Of a DNA stretch of 64,000 nt, positions 9,255 through 16,130 are shown piece by piece; positions within the stretch are counted from its first letter, which is position 1, and every line of letters starts with the position of its first letter. Origin of the DNA: Halegenticoccus soli (GTDB lineage: Archaea > Halobacteriota > Halobacteria > Halobacteriales > Haloferacaceae); the NCBI RefSeq assembly GCF_002844195.1, contig NZ_PEND01000001.1:1-64000 (forward strand), in the 5' to 3' direction. The notes under the pieces are model-generated. The model had not been told where the DNA came from. It made no database searches and worked only from the letters and a program-made list of their open reading frames with translations. The translations under genes were made by a program, and so were the position numbers.

Positions 9255-9704
9255 ATGCCCGAACGCGTCCCCAGTGATCACCCCTCCGTCGCGACCGTCC
9301 GCGGAACGCTCGCGCGCAGCGGCGGCACCCGCCGACCCTGCCTCCGCGTTCCCGCGGACGCCGGGCTGTCGCTCGACCCCGGCGAGATCGTCCGGCTCGC
9401 CCTGAGCGGCGAGCAGCACCACGCCCGCGTGAGCGAGGACGCGAACGGCCTCGTGATCCGCGGCGCGTACGACAACCGCCGCCTCGCGCGCGAACCCGGC
9501 GGGGCGACCAATCGTCTCGTCGAGTGGGCCGAGGAGACGGGTCGATCGCTCGGCTCCAGCGTCGAGGTCGACGAGATCGTCCCCGGATTCCTCTACGGCG
9601 TTCGCGTCCCCGGCAAACGAACCGTGTACACCGTCACGGAGAAGCCGAACGAGTCCCTGGCCTCGATCGCCCGGTCGCTCGACGAGGAGAGCGGCGGGTC
9701 GTAG
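9255..9704 (+). CDS. Haloarchaeal conserved protein (DUF7112-like)
   Basis: A soluble 149-residue protein starting MPERVPSDHPSVATVRGTLA. It has a predicted beta-rich core (LRVPADAGLSLDPGEIVRLA) and a C-terminal part with FLYGVRVPGKRTVYTVTE. I remember this haloarchaeal family as DUF7112 but have not searched. No membrane segments and no obvious catalytic residues. It sits between S6e and the DUF5807 gene. Confidence 0.7.
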   Translation: MPERVPSDHPSVATVRGTLARSGGTRRPCLRVPADAGLSLDPGEIVRLALSGEQHHARVSEDANGLVIRGAYDNRRLAREPGGATNRLVEWAEETGRSLGSSVEVDEIVPGFLYGVRVPGKRTVYTVTEKPNESLASIARSLDEESGGS

Positions 9705-9740
9705 CCGCCTCCGTCGTCGAATCACCACGCGATCAGGCGC

Positions 9741-9747
9741 TTTTTAC
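9741..9747 (+). promoter_or_regulatory. TATA box of DUF5807 gene
   Basis: TTTTTAC about 26 bp before the ATG at 9770, again suggesting a leaderless transcript and a start independent of the upstream gene. Confidence 0.5.
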
Positions 9748-9769
9748 CGTTCGATCGCCCACTCTCCCC

Positions 9770-10198
9770 ATGAGCAAGCTACGGGAGTTCCTCGCGGGCG
9801 ACCGCCCCGACGACGTCGCGCTGTTTCTGACCCACGAGTACCTCGACGAACAGGGCAAGATCGCCAACTACGGCGAGGACGTCGAAAACGGCGTGGTGCT
9901 CGTCGTCCCCGGCGACGAGGGGCGGCAGATGTTCGCCGCCGGCACCGGCACGGACGCCATGCGGTTCGCCCAGGGGGCGATGGGAACCGAGGGCGAGATC
10001 GACCCGGATCTCGGCGGCGGGGAGTGCCCGGAGGCGGAACCGGGCGAGAACCACTCCGTGAAGTTCGTCTTCGCCTTCGCCGAAGAGCGGAACGAGGAGA
10101 TCGGCGGTATCTACGCCGAGGGTGACGTGATCCACGCCTACGCGCAGTGCGAGTGCGGGACGGCGTACTCCGATCGGTGGATCGCGGGAGAGCGGTGA
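9770..10198 (+). CDS. DUF5807 family protein
   Basis: 142 residues starting MSKLREFLAGDRPDDVALFL. It has a Gly-rich middle (MFAAGTGTDAMRFAQGAMG) and a Cys pair near the end (YAQCECGTAYSDRW) plus an earlier Cys (GGGECPEAEPG) that could together bind a metal. I recognise it as the haloarchaeal DUF5807 family. Role unknown. The VapC gene converges on it, with 13 bp between the stops. Confidence 0.75.
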   Translation: MSKLREFLAGDRPDDVALFLTHEYLDEQGKIANYGEDVENGVVLVVPGDEGRQMFAAGTGTDAMRFAQGAMGTEGEIDPDLGGGECPEAEPGENHSVKFVFAFAEERNEEIGGIYAEGDVIHAYAQCECGTAYSDRWIAGER

Positions 10199-10211
10199 AC
10201 CGGCGCCGGGG

Positions 10212-10583
10212 TCAGTACGGCGTCACCCTGGCGTTCGTCCGCTGAAACTCCGAGACGTTGCGCGTCACGACCGGCTTGTTCGCCTCGATCGCGGTCGCCG
10301 CGATCAGCAGGTCCACCGTTCCGATCTGCTCGCCTCGATCCCGGAGCCGACGCTGTTCGGTCAGGGCGCGGCGAGCCTCGACGTACCCGTACGGGAGCAC
10401 GTCGACCCGCTCTGTGATCTCCTCGAAGCGCTCGCGCTTCGAATCGGACAGGCCGACGCCGACCTCGGTCACGCTGAGCGCCGATATCGACGCGTCCCGC
10501 CAGTCGAACTCGTCGAGTTTGGCGATCGCGCCTCCGTCCTCGGCGGACAGACCGATGAGAAAACACGAATCGAGCAGCACCAT
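10212..10583 (-). CDS. vapC: VapC-type PIN-domain toxin
   Basis: 123 residues with PIN-domain acidic residues: MVLLDSCFLIGLS (first Asp), SALSVTEVGVGL (Glu) and GTVDLLIAATAIEANKPVVT (Asp-rich third motif), then TRNVSEFQRT. VapC toxins are Mg-dependent RNases that cut tRNA or rRNA when freed from VapB. Its ATG follows the vapB stop codon with no spacer, so the two are translationally coupled. Confidence 0.9.
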   Translation of the reverse strand: MVLLDSCFLIGLSAEDGGAIAKLDEFDWRDASISALSVTEVGVGLSDSKRERFEEITERVDVLPYGYVEARRALTEQRRLRDRGEQIGTVDLLIAATAIEANKPVVTRNVSEFQRTNARVTPY

Positions 10584-10820
10584 CTACGTCCCTCTCCGAT
10601 CGAACTGTTCGTCGAGATCGTTCCGGAATTCGTCGGACGCCTCCCGGATCGCTTTGATCTCCTCCTCGTCGGCCAGGCCGACGAGTTCTCGGAGCGGATT
10701 GTCGCCGGGATTCGCGCCGACGAGCCTGTCGATCACGTCGCTGAAACTCTCCCCCTCGCGCTTTTCGCGCGCCAACCGGCGGTACGTCTCATCTTTGACG
10801 CTGATCGTCTTGCTCCCCAT
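10584..10820 (-). CDS. vapB: VapB-type antitoxin
   Basis: 78 residues. The N-terminus, SKTISVKDETYRRLAREKRE, is typical of archaeal VapB proteins with a ribbon-helix-helix or related DNA-binding fold; ESFSDVIDRLVG completes the fold. The acidic C-terminal part would wrap the toxin. It lies directly before vapC. VapB usually represses its own promoter, and the AT-rich stretch just upstream is the place to look for the operator. Confidence 0.88.
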   Translation of the reverse strand: MGSKTISVKDETYRRLAREKREGESFSDVIDRLVGANPGDNPLRELVGLADEEEIKAIREASDEFRNDLDEQFDRRGT

Positions 10821-10846
10821 CTGTGTGTCTGTGTACTCGATTCTGC

Positions 10847-10856
10847 GTATATGTAC
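10847..10856 (-). promoter_or_regulatory. vapBC promoter TATA box
   Basis: On the minus strand GTACATATAC lies about 27 bp before the vapB ATG. It is flanked toward the gene by a second GTAC (10832-10835), giving a loose GTAC inverted pair that may be part of an autoregulatory operator. Confidence 0.4.
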
Positions 10857-10910
10857 TTTCGTCCGAAAGCGGACCAGTTCGCCGTCCGAGGCGGTCAGCC
10901 AACCAGTCGA

Positions 10911-12245
10911 CTACCGGTCCGTCTCGATCCCTTCGGTGTCCTCGTCTCCGTCGCCGTCGTCCTCGTCCGCTTCGATTTCGCCCTCCGCAGTCTCATCCTC
11001 GGCCAGCCGCTCGAACGCCGCTAAGATCACGCGCTTCGCCGCCGATCCCTGCGTCGTCCAGTGGTGGGCGTAGTCCAGCATGTCGTCGTAGATGCCGGGC
11101 TTGCACCCCGCCGCCTTGGGGTGGCCGCCGCCGTTCACCTGCGCCGCGACCTCGTGGCAGCGCTCGAACCCGTCGGACCCCCGGATCGACGCGCTTCCGG
11201 CGGGCTTGACGATCACCGCGGCGTCGGAACCGCGCTCCCGGAGCGCCTCCGCGACCTCGTTCTGCGAGCACCGGCCGTAGGTGACACCCACGGTCCAGGG
11301 GCCGACCGCCTTCATCTCGGCGCGCTCGACCGCACGCTCCACGAGTTGCTCCTTCTCGACGCGGCGCGCCGCGACGTACTCCTCGACCGGCTCGGGGAGG
11401 TCCGCCCCGTACCGGCCGACGATGGTGACGTACTCCTCCGGATCGGCCCAGTAGGCGTAGTCCGCGAGGTCGTCGCTCCGGGGGTCCTCGCGCAGCCAGA
11501 GGTCGTGGTCGCGGGTGACGGCCGCGAGTTCGCGGAACCGGTCGTCGAAGTCGTAGTCGAGCGACCGGAGCGTCACGTCCGTCGAACACTCCTCGTCGGA
11601 GTCGCCGACGACGAGGTCGACGCCCGCCCCGCGGACCGCCGCCGCCACCTCGTCGTCCCACTGGTGGTGGTCGAACCAGCGGACCCGCGAGGCGCGCCGG
11701 ACGAGCGCTTCGAGCGACTCGCCGACGTCCTCGTAGCGGTCCGGGGAGAGGTCGCAGACGTAGGCGTCCGCGCCGGGATCGGCGTACTCCGCGACGCGTT
11801 CGAGCGCGTCGGGGAGACTGTGGGGGCCCGCGCCGACGAGGGCGACGGGGGAGTCCGGTTCCGCGGGTTCCTCCCCCCCTTCGTCGTCCGCCTCGCCTCC
11901 GCCGCGCTCCCCGTCACTCCCATCTTCCTCGTCCGTTCCGCCGCTCCCGCTCCCGGCGTCCGGTCCCCCGAGCAGTTCGTCGCCCGCGAGGCGCTCCGCG
12001 ATCGACTCCTCGAAGGACGCCGCGTCGAGCGCGGCGTCGTACGCCTCGCGGATCAGCGCCACGCACCCGAGGCCGTCCGCGTCGGAGTCGGCGATCACCA
12101 CCACCTCCGCCCCCTCGACCGCCTCCTTCGTCCGCCGCTCGGCGTACTCCTCGTCGAGCGAGTCCGGGTAGAAAAAGCCCGCGCCGGGCAGTACCGACTT
12201 CCGCGAGAGCGACAGCCGATCGCCGTCGATGAGTTCGTCTTCCAT
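10911..12245 (-). CDS. DHH/DHHA1 family phosphoesterase
   Basis: 444 residues. The N-terminal DHH domain shows motif I VVIADSDADGLG and the DHH motif in VRWFDHHQWDD. The DHHA1 domain shows VNGGGHPKAAGC. These are Mn-dependent phosphoesterases related to RecJ and oligo/di-nucleotide phosphodiesterases. A long acidic low-complexity insertion (about residues 95-135, mostly Gly, Asp and Glu) and an acidic tail are haloarchaeal additions. The ATG at 12245 gives MEDELIDGDRL; upstream sequence is Arg-rich shadow. Nucleic acid or nucleotide substrate not decidable here. Confidence 0.88.
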   Translation of the reverse strand: MEDELIDGDRLSLSRKSVLPGAGFFYPDSLDEEYAERRTKEAVEGAEVVVIADSDADGLGCVALIREAYDAALDAASFEESIAERLAGDELLGGPDAGSGSGGTDEEDGSDGERGGGEADDEGGEEPAEPDSPVALVGAGPHSLPDALERVAEYADPGADAYVCDLSPDRYEDVGESLEALVRRASRVRWFDHHQWDDEVAAAVRGAGVDLVVGDSDEECSTDVTLRSLDYDFDDRFRELAAVTRDHDLWLREDPRSDDLADYAYWADPEEYVTIVGRYGADLPEPVEEYVAARRVEKEQLVERAVERAEMKAVGPWTVGVTYGRCSQNEVAEALRERGSDAAVIVKPAGSASIRGSDGFERCHEVAAQVNGGGHPKAAGCKPGIYDDMLDYAHHWTTQGSAAKRVILAAFERLAEDETAEGEIEADEDDGDGDEDTEGIETDR

Positions 12246-12395
12246 ACCGGCCCGAGGGGATCGGCGGTGAAAACTCCGGCTATCGCCGCCGGGCCGCCGC
12301 GGCCTACTCCGGGCCTCCCGCGGCGGCGGACCGAGACGCGGAATACGCGGGCGAGGCGGCGCTCGCGGTCGCCGTCGACGCACCGCGGGGCCGGC

Positions 12396-12842
12396 CTACG
12401 ACGCCGACGCCCCTTCGCTCTCCGAAAGCTGCCGCACCGTCAGCACCGGGACCGGACAGGTCCGGACGACGCGCTCCGCGACGCTCCCGATGAGAAAGCG
12501 GTTCTCGCCGTGCCGCCCCCGCGTGCCCGTGGCGACCACGTCGGCGTCGACCTCCCGGGCGTAGCTTCCGATCTCCGCCGCGGGCCGGCCCTCGCGGACC
12601 GCGGTTGTCACCGACCGGTCCGTCTCCTCGCGCACCCGGTCGAGCGCCTCCTCGCCCTGTTCGCGGAGCGCGTCGCGCAGCTGACCGCGGACCCGCTCCG
12701 GCGACGACTCCACCTCTCCCGTGTCGACGACGTACAGCGCGTGGACCTCGGAGTCGAACCGCTCCGCCAGGTCGAGCGCCACTCGGACGGCCCGGCCGAC
12801 GCTCTTCGAGCCGTCGGTCGCGATGACGATCTGTTCGAACAT
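12396..12842 (-). CDS. Universal stress protein, ATP-binding type
   Basis: 148 residues with the USP fold: MFEQIVIATDGSKS at the start and GTRGRHGENRFLIGSV near the end, which fits the G-x2-G-x9-G-S nucleotide-binding rule, so ATP binding is likely. The final strand is TCPVPVLTVRQ. It is divergent from another USP gene, with 100 bp between the starts. On the minus strand GATTTATG about 25 bp upstream is a likely TATA box. Confidence 0.92.
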   Translation of the reverse strand: MFEQIVIATDGSKSVGRAVRVALDLAERFDSEVHALYVVDTGEVESSPERVRGQLRDALREQGEEALDRVREETDRSVTTAVREGRPAAEIGSYAREVDADVVATGTRGRHGENRFLIGSVAERVVRTCPVPVLTVRQLSESEGASAS

Positions 12843-12942
12843 ACGGCGGCGTTCGCCGCGACGCGGCATAAATCTCGGTGACGGTCCCGGGCGCGCCGGA
12901 GCCGGAGGGAGCTTTTTGCCGTTTGCCCGCAGAGGGGTCGAT

Positions 12943-13395
12943 ATGACAGTTCCGCTCGAACTCGACCTCGTGCTCGTCCCGGTCGACGGGAGCGAGGAGT
13001 CCGAGACGGCCGTCGAGTACGCCGTCGCCCTCGCCGCCGAGTACGGCGCAGAGGTCCACGCGGTGTACGTGCTCGGCGAGGAGATCGTCCGCGCGATCGA
13101 AACCGGCGTCGTCGACGAGGAGGAGGTCGCCGCGGAGGGCGAGTCGTTCATCGAAACCGCCGAAGGGATCGCCGGCGACCGGGGCGTGCGGCTCACTACC
13201 TCCACGGCGTACGGCTTCTCGACGAAGGTCAAGGCCCGCCACCCGGGGAGCGTCGTGCTCGACACGGCCGAGGAGCTGGACGCCGACTTCGTCGTCGTGC
13301 CGCGCGAGGCGGTGACGGACGACACCGGCGACGTGCTCGAACGCGCGGCGGAGTACGTGCTCCTCTACGCGAGCCAGCCGGTGCTGTCTGTGTGA
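12943..13395 (+). CDS. Universal stress protein, lacking the glycine ATP motif
   Basis: 150 residues starting MTVPLELDLVLVPVDGSEES, a clear USP N-terminus. The C-terminal region reads DFVVVPREAVTDDTGDVLER and then YVLLYASQPVLSV, with no G-x2-G-x9-G-S/T motif. It is therefore likely a non-ATP-binding USP. The divergent neighbour has the motif, so the pair may form mixed dimers (inference). CTTTTTGC 32 bp upstream may be its TATA box. Confidence 0.85.
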   Translation: MTVPLELDLVLVPVDGSEESETAVEYAVALAAEYGAEVHAVYVLGEEIVRAIETGVVDEEEVAAEGESFIETAEGIAGDRGVRLTTSTAYGFSTKVKARHPGSVVLDTAEELDADFVVVPREAVTDDTGDVLERAAEYVLLYASQPVLSV

Positions 13396-13578
13396 CGAGC
13401 GCGTCGCCCGCGGACGCGTCGCGCCGTTTCGACCCCGGGACGGAGGGCCGATCCCGTCTCCTCGAACACCGCGCGCCGGGCTATCCAAATTCGTTACGCA
13501 CACCACAAACGATATGTCTTGCCCCTCCGAGGTTCGGACCGGGTGCGGTTCTCCGCGCCCGTCCCGTGCCTTCGGTCG

Positions 13579-14112
13579 TCACCTGAGCCGGATCGTCATC
13601 TCCAGTTCGAAGCTCTCGGCGTCGCTGGTCTCGAACCCGATCTTCTTGTACAGCCCGACCGCCGCGCGGTTCCAGCGTTCGACCGTGAGCCAGACCTTCT
13701 CGACGCCGTGGGACGCGCCGTAGCCGAGCAGCGCCCGCATGAGCTGGGTTCCGATCCCCGCCTCCTGGTACCGCTGGAGGACGAAGATGGCGAGTTCGTA
13801 CGCGCCCTCGTCGGGGACGAGCGTCGCGTGCCCGGCCACCTCGTCGCCGTGCCAAGCGACGACGTTCAGGCAGTCGTCGTCGAGAATCGTGTCGAGCCAG
13901 TCGCGGATGCGTCGCTCCTGTCCGGGCGGGATGCCCTGCGCGCGGTCCGCGGGATCGAACTGCAGGTACATCTCCACCAGCGCTTCGCGGTCGTCGCCCG
14001 CCGGATCCAGCGGGACGATCTCGATCTCGCGGCCGTCGCGGTCCTCGAACGACAGCGGCGGCTCCGGGAACGGTCCCGAGGGCTCGTCGGGATAGATTCG
14101 GTCGCGGCTCAT
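13579..14112 (-). CDS. GNAT family N-acetyltransferase
   Basis: 177 residues. The acetyl-CoA binding motif A is FVLQRYQEAGIGTQLMRALL, followed by KVWLTVERWNRAAVGLYKKI and GFE, the usual GNAT end. The N-terminal region (IEIVPLDPAGDDREALVEMY) is a standard beta-alpha start. Its ATG lies one base after the stop of the upstream USP gene, so the two form an operon. Acceptor substrate unknown; archaeal members modify proteins or small molecules. Confidence 0.88.
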   Translation of the reverse strand: MSRDRIYPDEPSGPFPEPPLSFEDRDGREIEIVPLDPAGDDREALVEMYLQFDPADRAQGIPPGQERRIRDWLDTILDDDCLNVVAWHGDEVAGHATLVPDEGAYELAIFVLQRYQEAGIGTQLMRALLGYGASHGVEKVWLTVERWNRAAVGLYKKIGFETSDAESFELEMTIRLR

Positions 14113-14113
14113 G

Positions 14114-14482
14114 TCACCGTACCAGCTTCACCGTCACGTGCGAGTTGAGCAGCACGAACTCGGCGATGCTCCCGATCTTGATCTTCCCCATCGGGCTGGT
14201 CTCGCCGCCGCCGAGGGTGATCTGGTCGAACCCCTCTTCCTCCGCGATGTCGACCAGCCGGCTTCCGGGATCCCCCGCGACGTGTCGGACCTCGGCGTCC
14301 AGGTCGGCGTCGGTCAGCACCCCCCGGACGCGGTCTTCGATCTCATCCGGCGTCGCGTCCGCGTTCGGGTTCTCCACGATGGCGACAGTGAGGTCGTCGT
14401 CCGCCGCCCTCGCGCGCTCGACGGTCTGTTCGAGCGCGCGGACGGAGTCCTCGCTTCCCCCGATCCCCAGCAGTACCTTCAT
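14114..14482 (-). CDS. Small universal stress protein
   Basis: 122 residues beginning MKVLLGIGGSEDSVRALEQT. The C-terminal part is ITLGGGETSPMGKIKIGSIA and ends HVTVKLVR. The usual G-x2-G spacing is not kept (GGGE), so nucleotide binding is uncertain. It is the first gene of an operon with the GNAT protein. A 7-bp inverted repeat brackets its presumed TATA box. Confidence 0.85.
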   Translation of the reverse strand: MKVLLGIGGSEDSVRALEQTVERARAADDDLTVAIVENPNADATPDEIEDRVRGVLTDADLDAEVRHVAGDPGSRLVDIAEEEGFDQITLGGGETSPMGKIKIGSIAEFVLLNSHVTVKLVR

Positions 14483-14501
14483 GGGCGGCCAGTCGGAGTC
14501 G

Positions 14502-14521
14502 CGGGAAAAAATAGTTTCCCG
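14502..14521. promoter_or_regulatory. Inverted repeat around the USP-GNAT promoter
   Basis: CGGGAAA and TTTCCCG (7 bp, perfect) flank AAATAG, which read on the minus strand is an AT-rich box 26-32 bp before the USP start. A protein bound here would cover the TATA box. Confidence 0.4.
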
Positions 14522-14625
14522 TGGAACGGTCCGCGGCCGCGACTGTCGACGGCGACGCGGCGGCGCTGAGCCCCCGATCGGGCCGCGCGCGACAGCCTTT
14601 TGGGTCCGACATGAAAAGGGACAAT

Positions 14626-15399
14626 ATGGCAGACGACCCCGCGACGACGCCGGACTCGGCGCGCGAGGAGGCGGCTGACGCGACAGACCGAAAGGCGGTC
14701 AGTGAGGACGAGGCGGCATCGGACGCCGCCGAGGTCAGTGAGGACGAGGCGGTAGGAAACACCGCCGAGGTCAGTGAGGACGAGACGGCGCACCGCGTCG
14801 AGGGCGGCGACGACGTCGAGTCGGACGCGGCCGACGGGGCCGAGGAGGCGTCGCCGGGGGACTCGCCCCGCCAATCGGTCCCCGACGACGTTCGAAAGTA
14901 CGAGCGGTTCAAGAAGATGGACGGGGCGCAGTACGACCGCGTCAACGGCTTCCTCCGCGACCGGACGTACATCACGGCGCGCGAGTGGGCCATCGCCCGG
15001 CTCTGCGCCGACTTCCGGACGGAGACGGGCGTGGAGATGACGAAGATCGGCGAGAACCTCCCCCGCCTCGTCCCCTTCATGACGGACACGTACACGCCGC
15101 AGGCGGTGAACCAGGCGCGCTCCTCGTTCGAAGGGAAGGTGAAGAAGGCGGGGGCGACGTTCCTCTACGGCGCGATGTGCGGCTTCTTCACGGCGGAGGA
15201 ACTCGACGAGATGATGTACGAGGTGACCGAGATCGCGAAGTTCCTGCTCGAAGTCGAGGGGGTCGACCTCTCCGTGGACGAGGAGCTGGCCGCCGAGGAG
15301 CGCATCTCCAGCGTGATGCGCGAGGTCCGACAGTCCAGCGCGGCGCTCAGGAGCGAGGAGGTCGAGTGCCCCAACTGCGGGCACACCCACGAGGTCTGA
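14626..15399 (+). CDS. DUF5806 family protein with repeat region
   Basis: 257 residues. The C-terminal two thirds (from about residue 83: VPDDVRKYERFKKMDGAQYD, then WAIARLCADFRTETG and MTDTYTPQAVNQARSSFEGK) is the conserved DUF5806 domain, ending with a CPNCGHTH zinc-knuckle-like tail. The N-terminal 80 residues are acidic and disordered and include three copies of a 12-residue repeat beginning VSEDE. I start at 14626, not the ATG at 14611, because a CCTTTTGG element lies 30 bp before it. Function unknown; a coiled, helical nucleic-acid-related role is only a guess. Confidence 0.8.
   Translation: MADDPATTPDSAREEAADATDRKAVSEDEAASDAAEVSEDEAVGNTAEVSEDETAHRVEGGDDVESDAADGAEEASPGDSPRQSVPDDVRKYERFKKMDGAQYDRVNGFLRDRTYITAREWAIARLCADFRTETGVEMTKIGENLPRLVPFMTDTYTPQAVNQARSSFEGKVKKAGATFLYGAMCGFFTAEELDEMMYEVTEIAKFLLEVEGVDLSVDEELAAEERISSVMREVRQSSAALRSEEVECPNCGHTHEV
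14698..14805 (+). repeat. Three 36-bp tandem repeats inside DUF5806 gene
   Basis: GTCAGTGAGGACGAG begins at 14698, 14734 and 14770, exactly 36 bp apart, and codes for VSEDEAASDAAE, VSEDEAVGNTAE and VSEDETAHRVEG. The DNA identity is highest in the first 19 bp of each unit. In-frame expansion in a disordered region. Confidence 0.85.
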
Positions 15400-15411
15400 C
15401 GCCCCCGCCGA

Positions 15412-15894
15412 TCAGTCCGGGAACAGGCGCGCGGGCTCCTCCTGCGTGAACACGACCCGGCGGTCGTCCGAGAGCGGCCGCACGACCGTCCGCATCCGTC
15501 CCTCCTCCCGCGCGCGGTCGAGCATCGGCCGCGCGTCGTGGACGGCGTAGTACAGCGGAACGAGCACCGCGCGCTTCGACGCCGCCGCCTTCATCACGAG
15601 CAGGAGGAAGACGACGCCCCCCTCCCGCGCCCGGTACACCTCGTACTCGTCGAACGACGTCTCCCCGACGAACGACGCGACGGCGTCGAACTCGTCGCCC
15701 GGAACCAGCACGTCCAGGCCGAACTCGCCGTCCCCGCCGTCGGTCGCGGTCGGCGGCGGGAGGGGCGTCACGTCGCCCGGGTGGAGTTCGAGCGCCTCCC
15801 ACCCCTCCTCTCTGAGCGCCGCGGCCGTCGCCGCCGCGTCCTCCACGACGCCCTCCCAGATCTCCAGCGCGCCGGACAGTGGGTGACCGTCCAT
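15412..15894 (-). CDS. Haloarchaeal conserved protein, unknown function
   Basis: 160 residues starting MDGHPLSGALEIWEGVVEDA. It has a compact alpha/beta look: a helical start, ELHPGDVTPLPPP, GLDVLVPGDEFDAV, a hydrophobic strand VVFLLLVMKAAASKRAVLVP and an end VVFTQEEPARLFPD. No membrane helix of full length and no known motif. It converges on the DUF5806 gene with 12 bp between stops. I chose the ATG at 15894; sequence before it is shadow of no likely coding value. Confidence 0.7.
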   Translation of the reverse strand: MDGHPLSGALEIWEGVVEDAAATAAALREEGWEALELHPGDVTPLPPPTATDGGDGEFGLDVLVPGDEFDAVASFVGETSFDEYEVYRAREGGVVFLLLVMKAAASKRAVLVPLYYAVHDARPMLDRAREEGRMRTVVRPLSDDRRVVFTQEEPARLFPD

Positions 15895-16044
15895 ACCCTC
15901 TCTTGGTCGCCACCCACGTGAAAAACGTTCCCTTCGGGACCCGAACGCCGCGTCCCGTCGGCCGGACAACTTCTCCGACGGCCGAACCCGTTCCGACGGT
16001 CGAACCGTTCCTCCGCCGCGCGAGCGTTTTCTCCGGACCCGGCG

Positions 16045-16059
16045 TTGGTTTTAAACCAA
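16045..16059. promoter_or_regulatory. TTGGTTT-T-AAACCAA palindrome before ABC operon
   Basis: A perfect 7-bp inverted repeat with a single central base, 72 bp before the start of the ABC operon and 36 bp before its TATA box. Position suits an activator or upstream operator. Confidence 0.5.
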
Positions 16060-16095
16060 ACAGATGGGGCAGTCATTGCACCGACCGAATGTGAA

Positions 16096-16105
16096 AAGAT
16101 ATATC
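16096..16105 (+). promoter_or_regulatory. TATA box of the ABC operon
   Basis: AAGATATATC lies about 27-33 bp before the ATG at 16131. A leaderless start at that ATG is expected; two nearer upstream ATGs (16111, 16120) are not in its frame. Confidence 0.6.
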
Positions 16106-16130
16106 GGGGGATGGCCGCGATGTCGGGGCA

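Noticed and set aside
12294-12326. 9-bp GC inverted repeat CCGCCGCGG/CCGCGGCGG between the USP and DHH genes
   Set aside because: GC-only repeats of this length are frequent by chance here, and no T-run follows.
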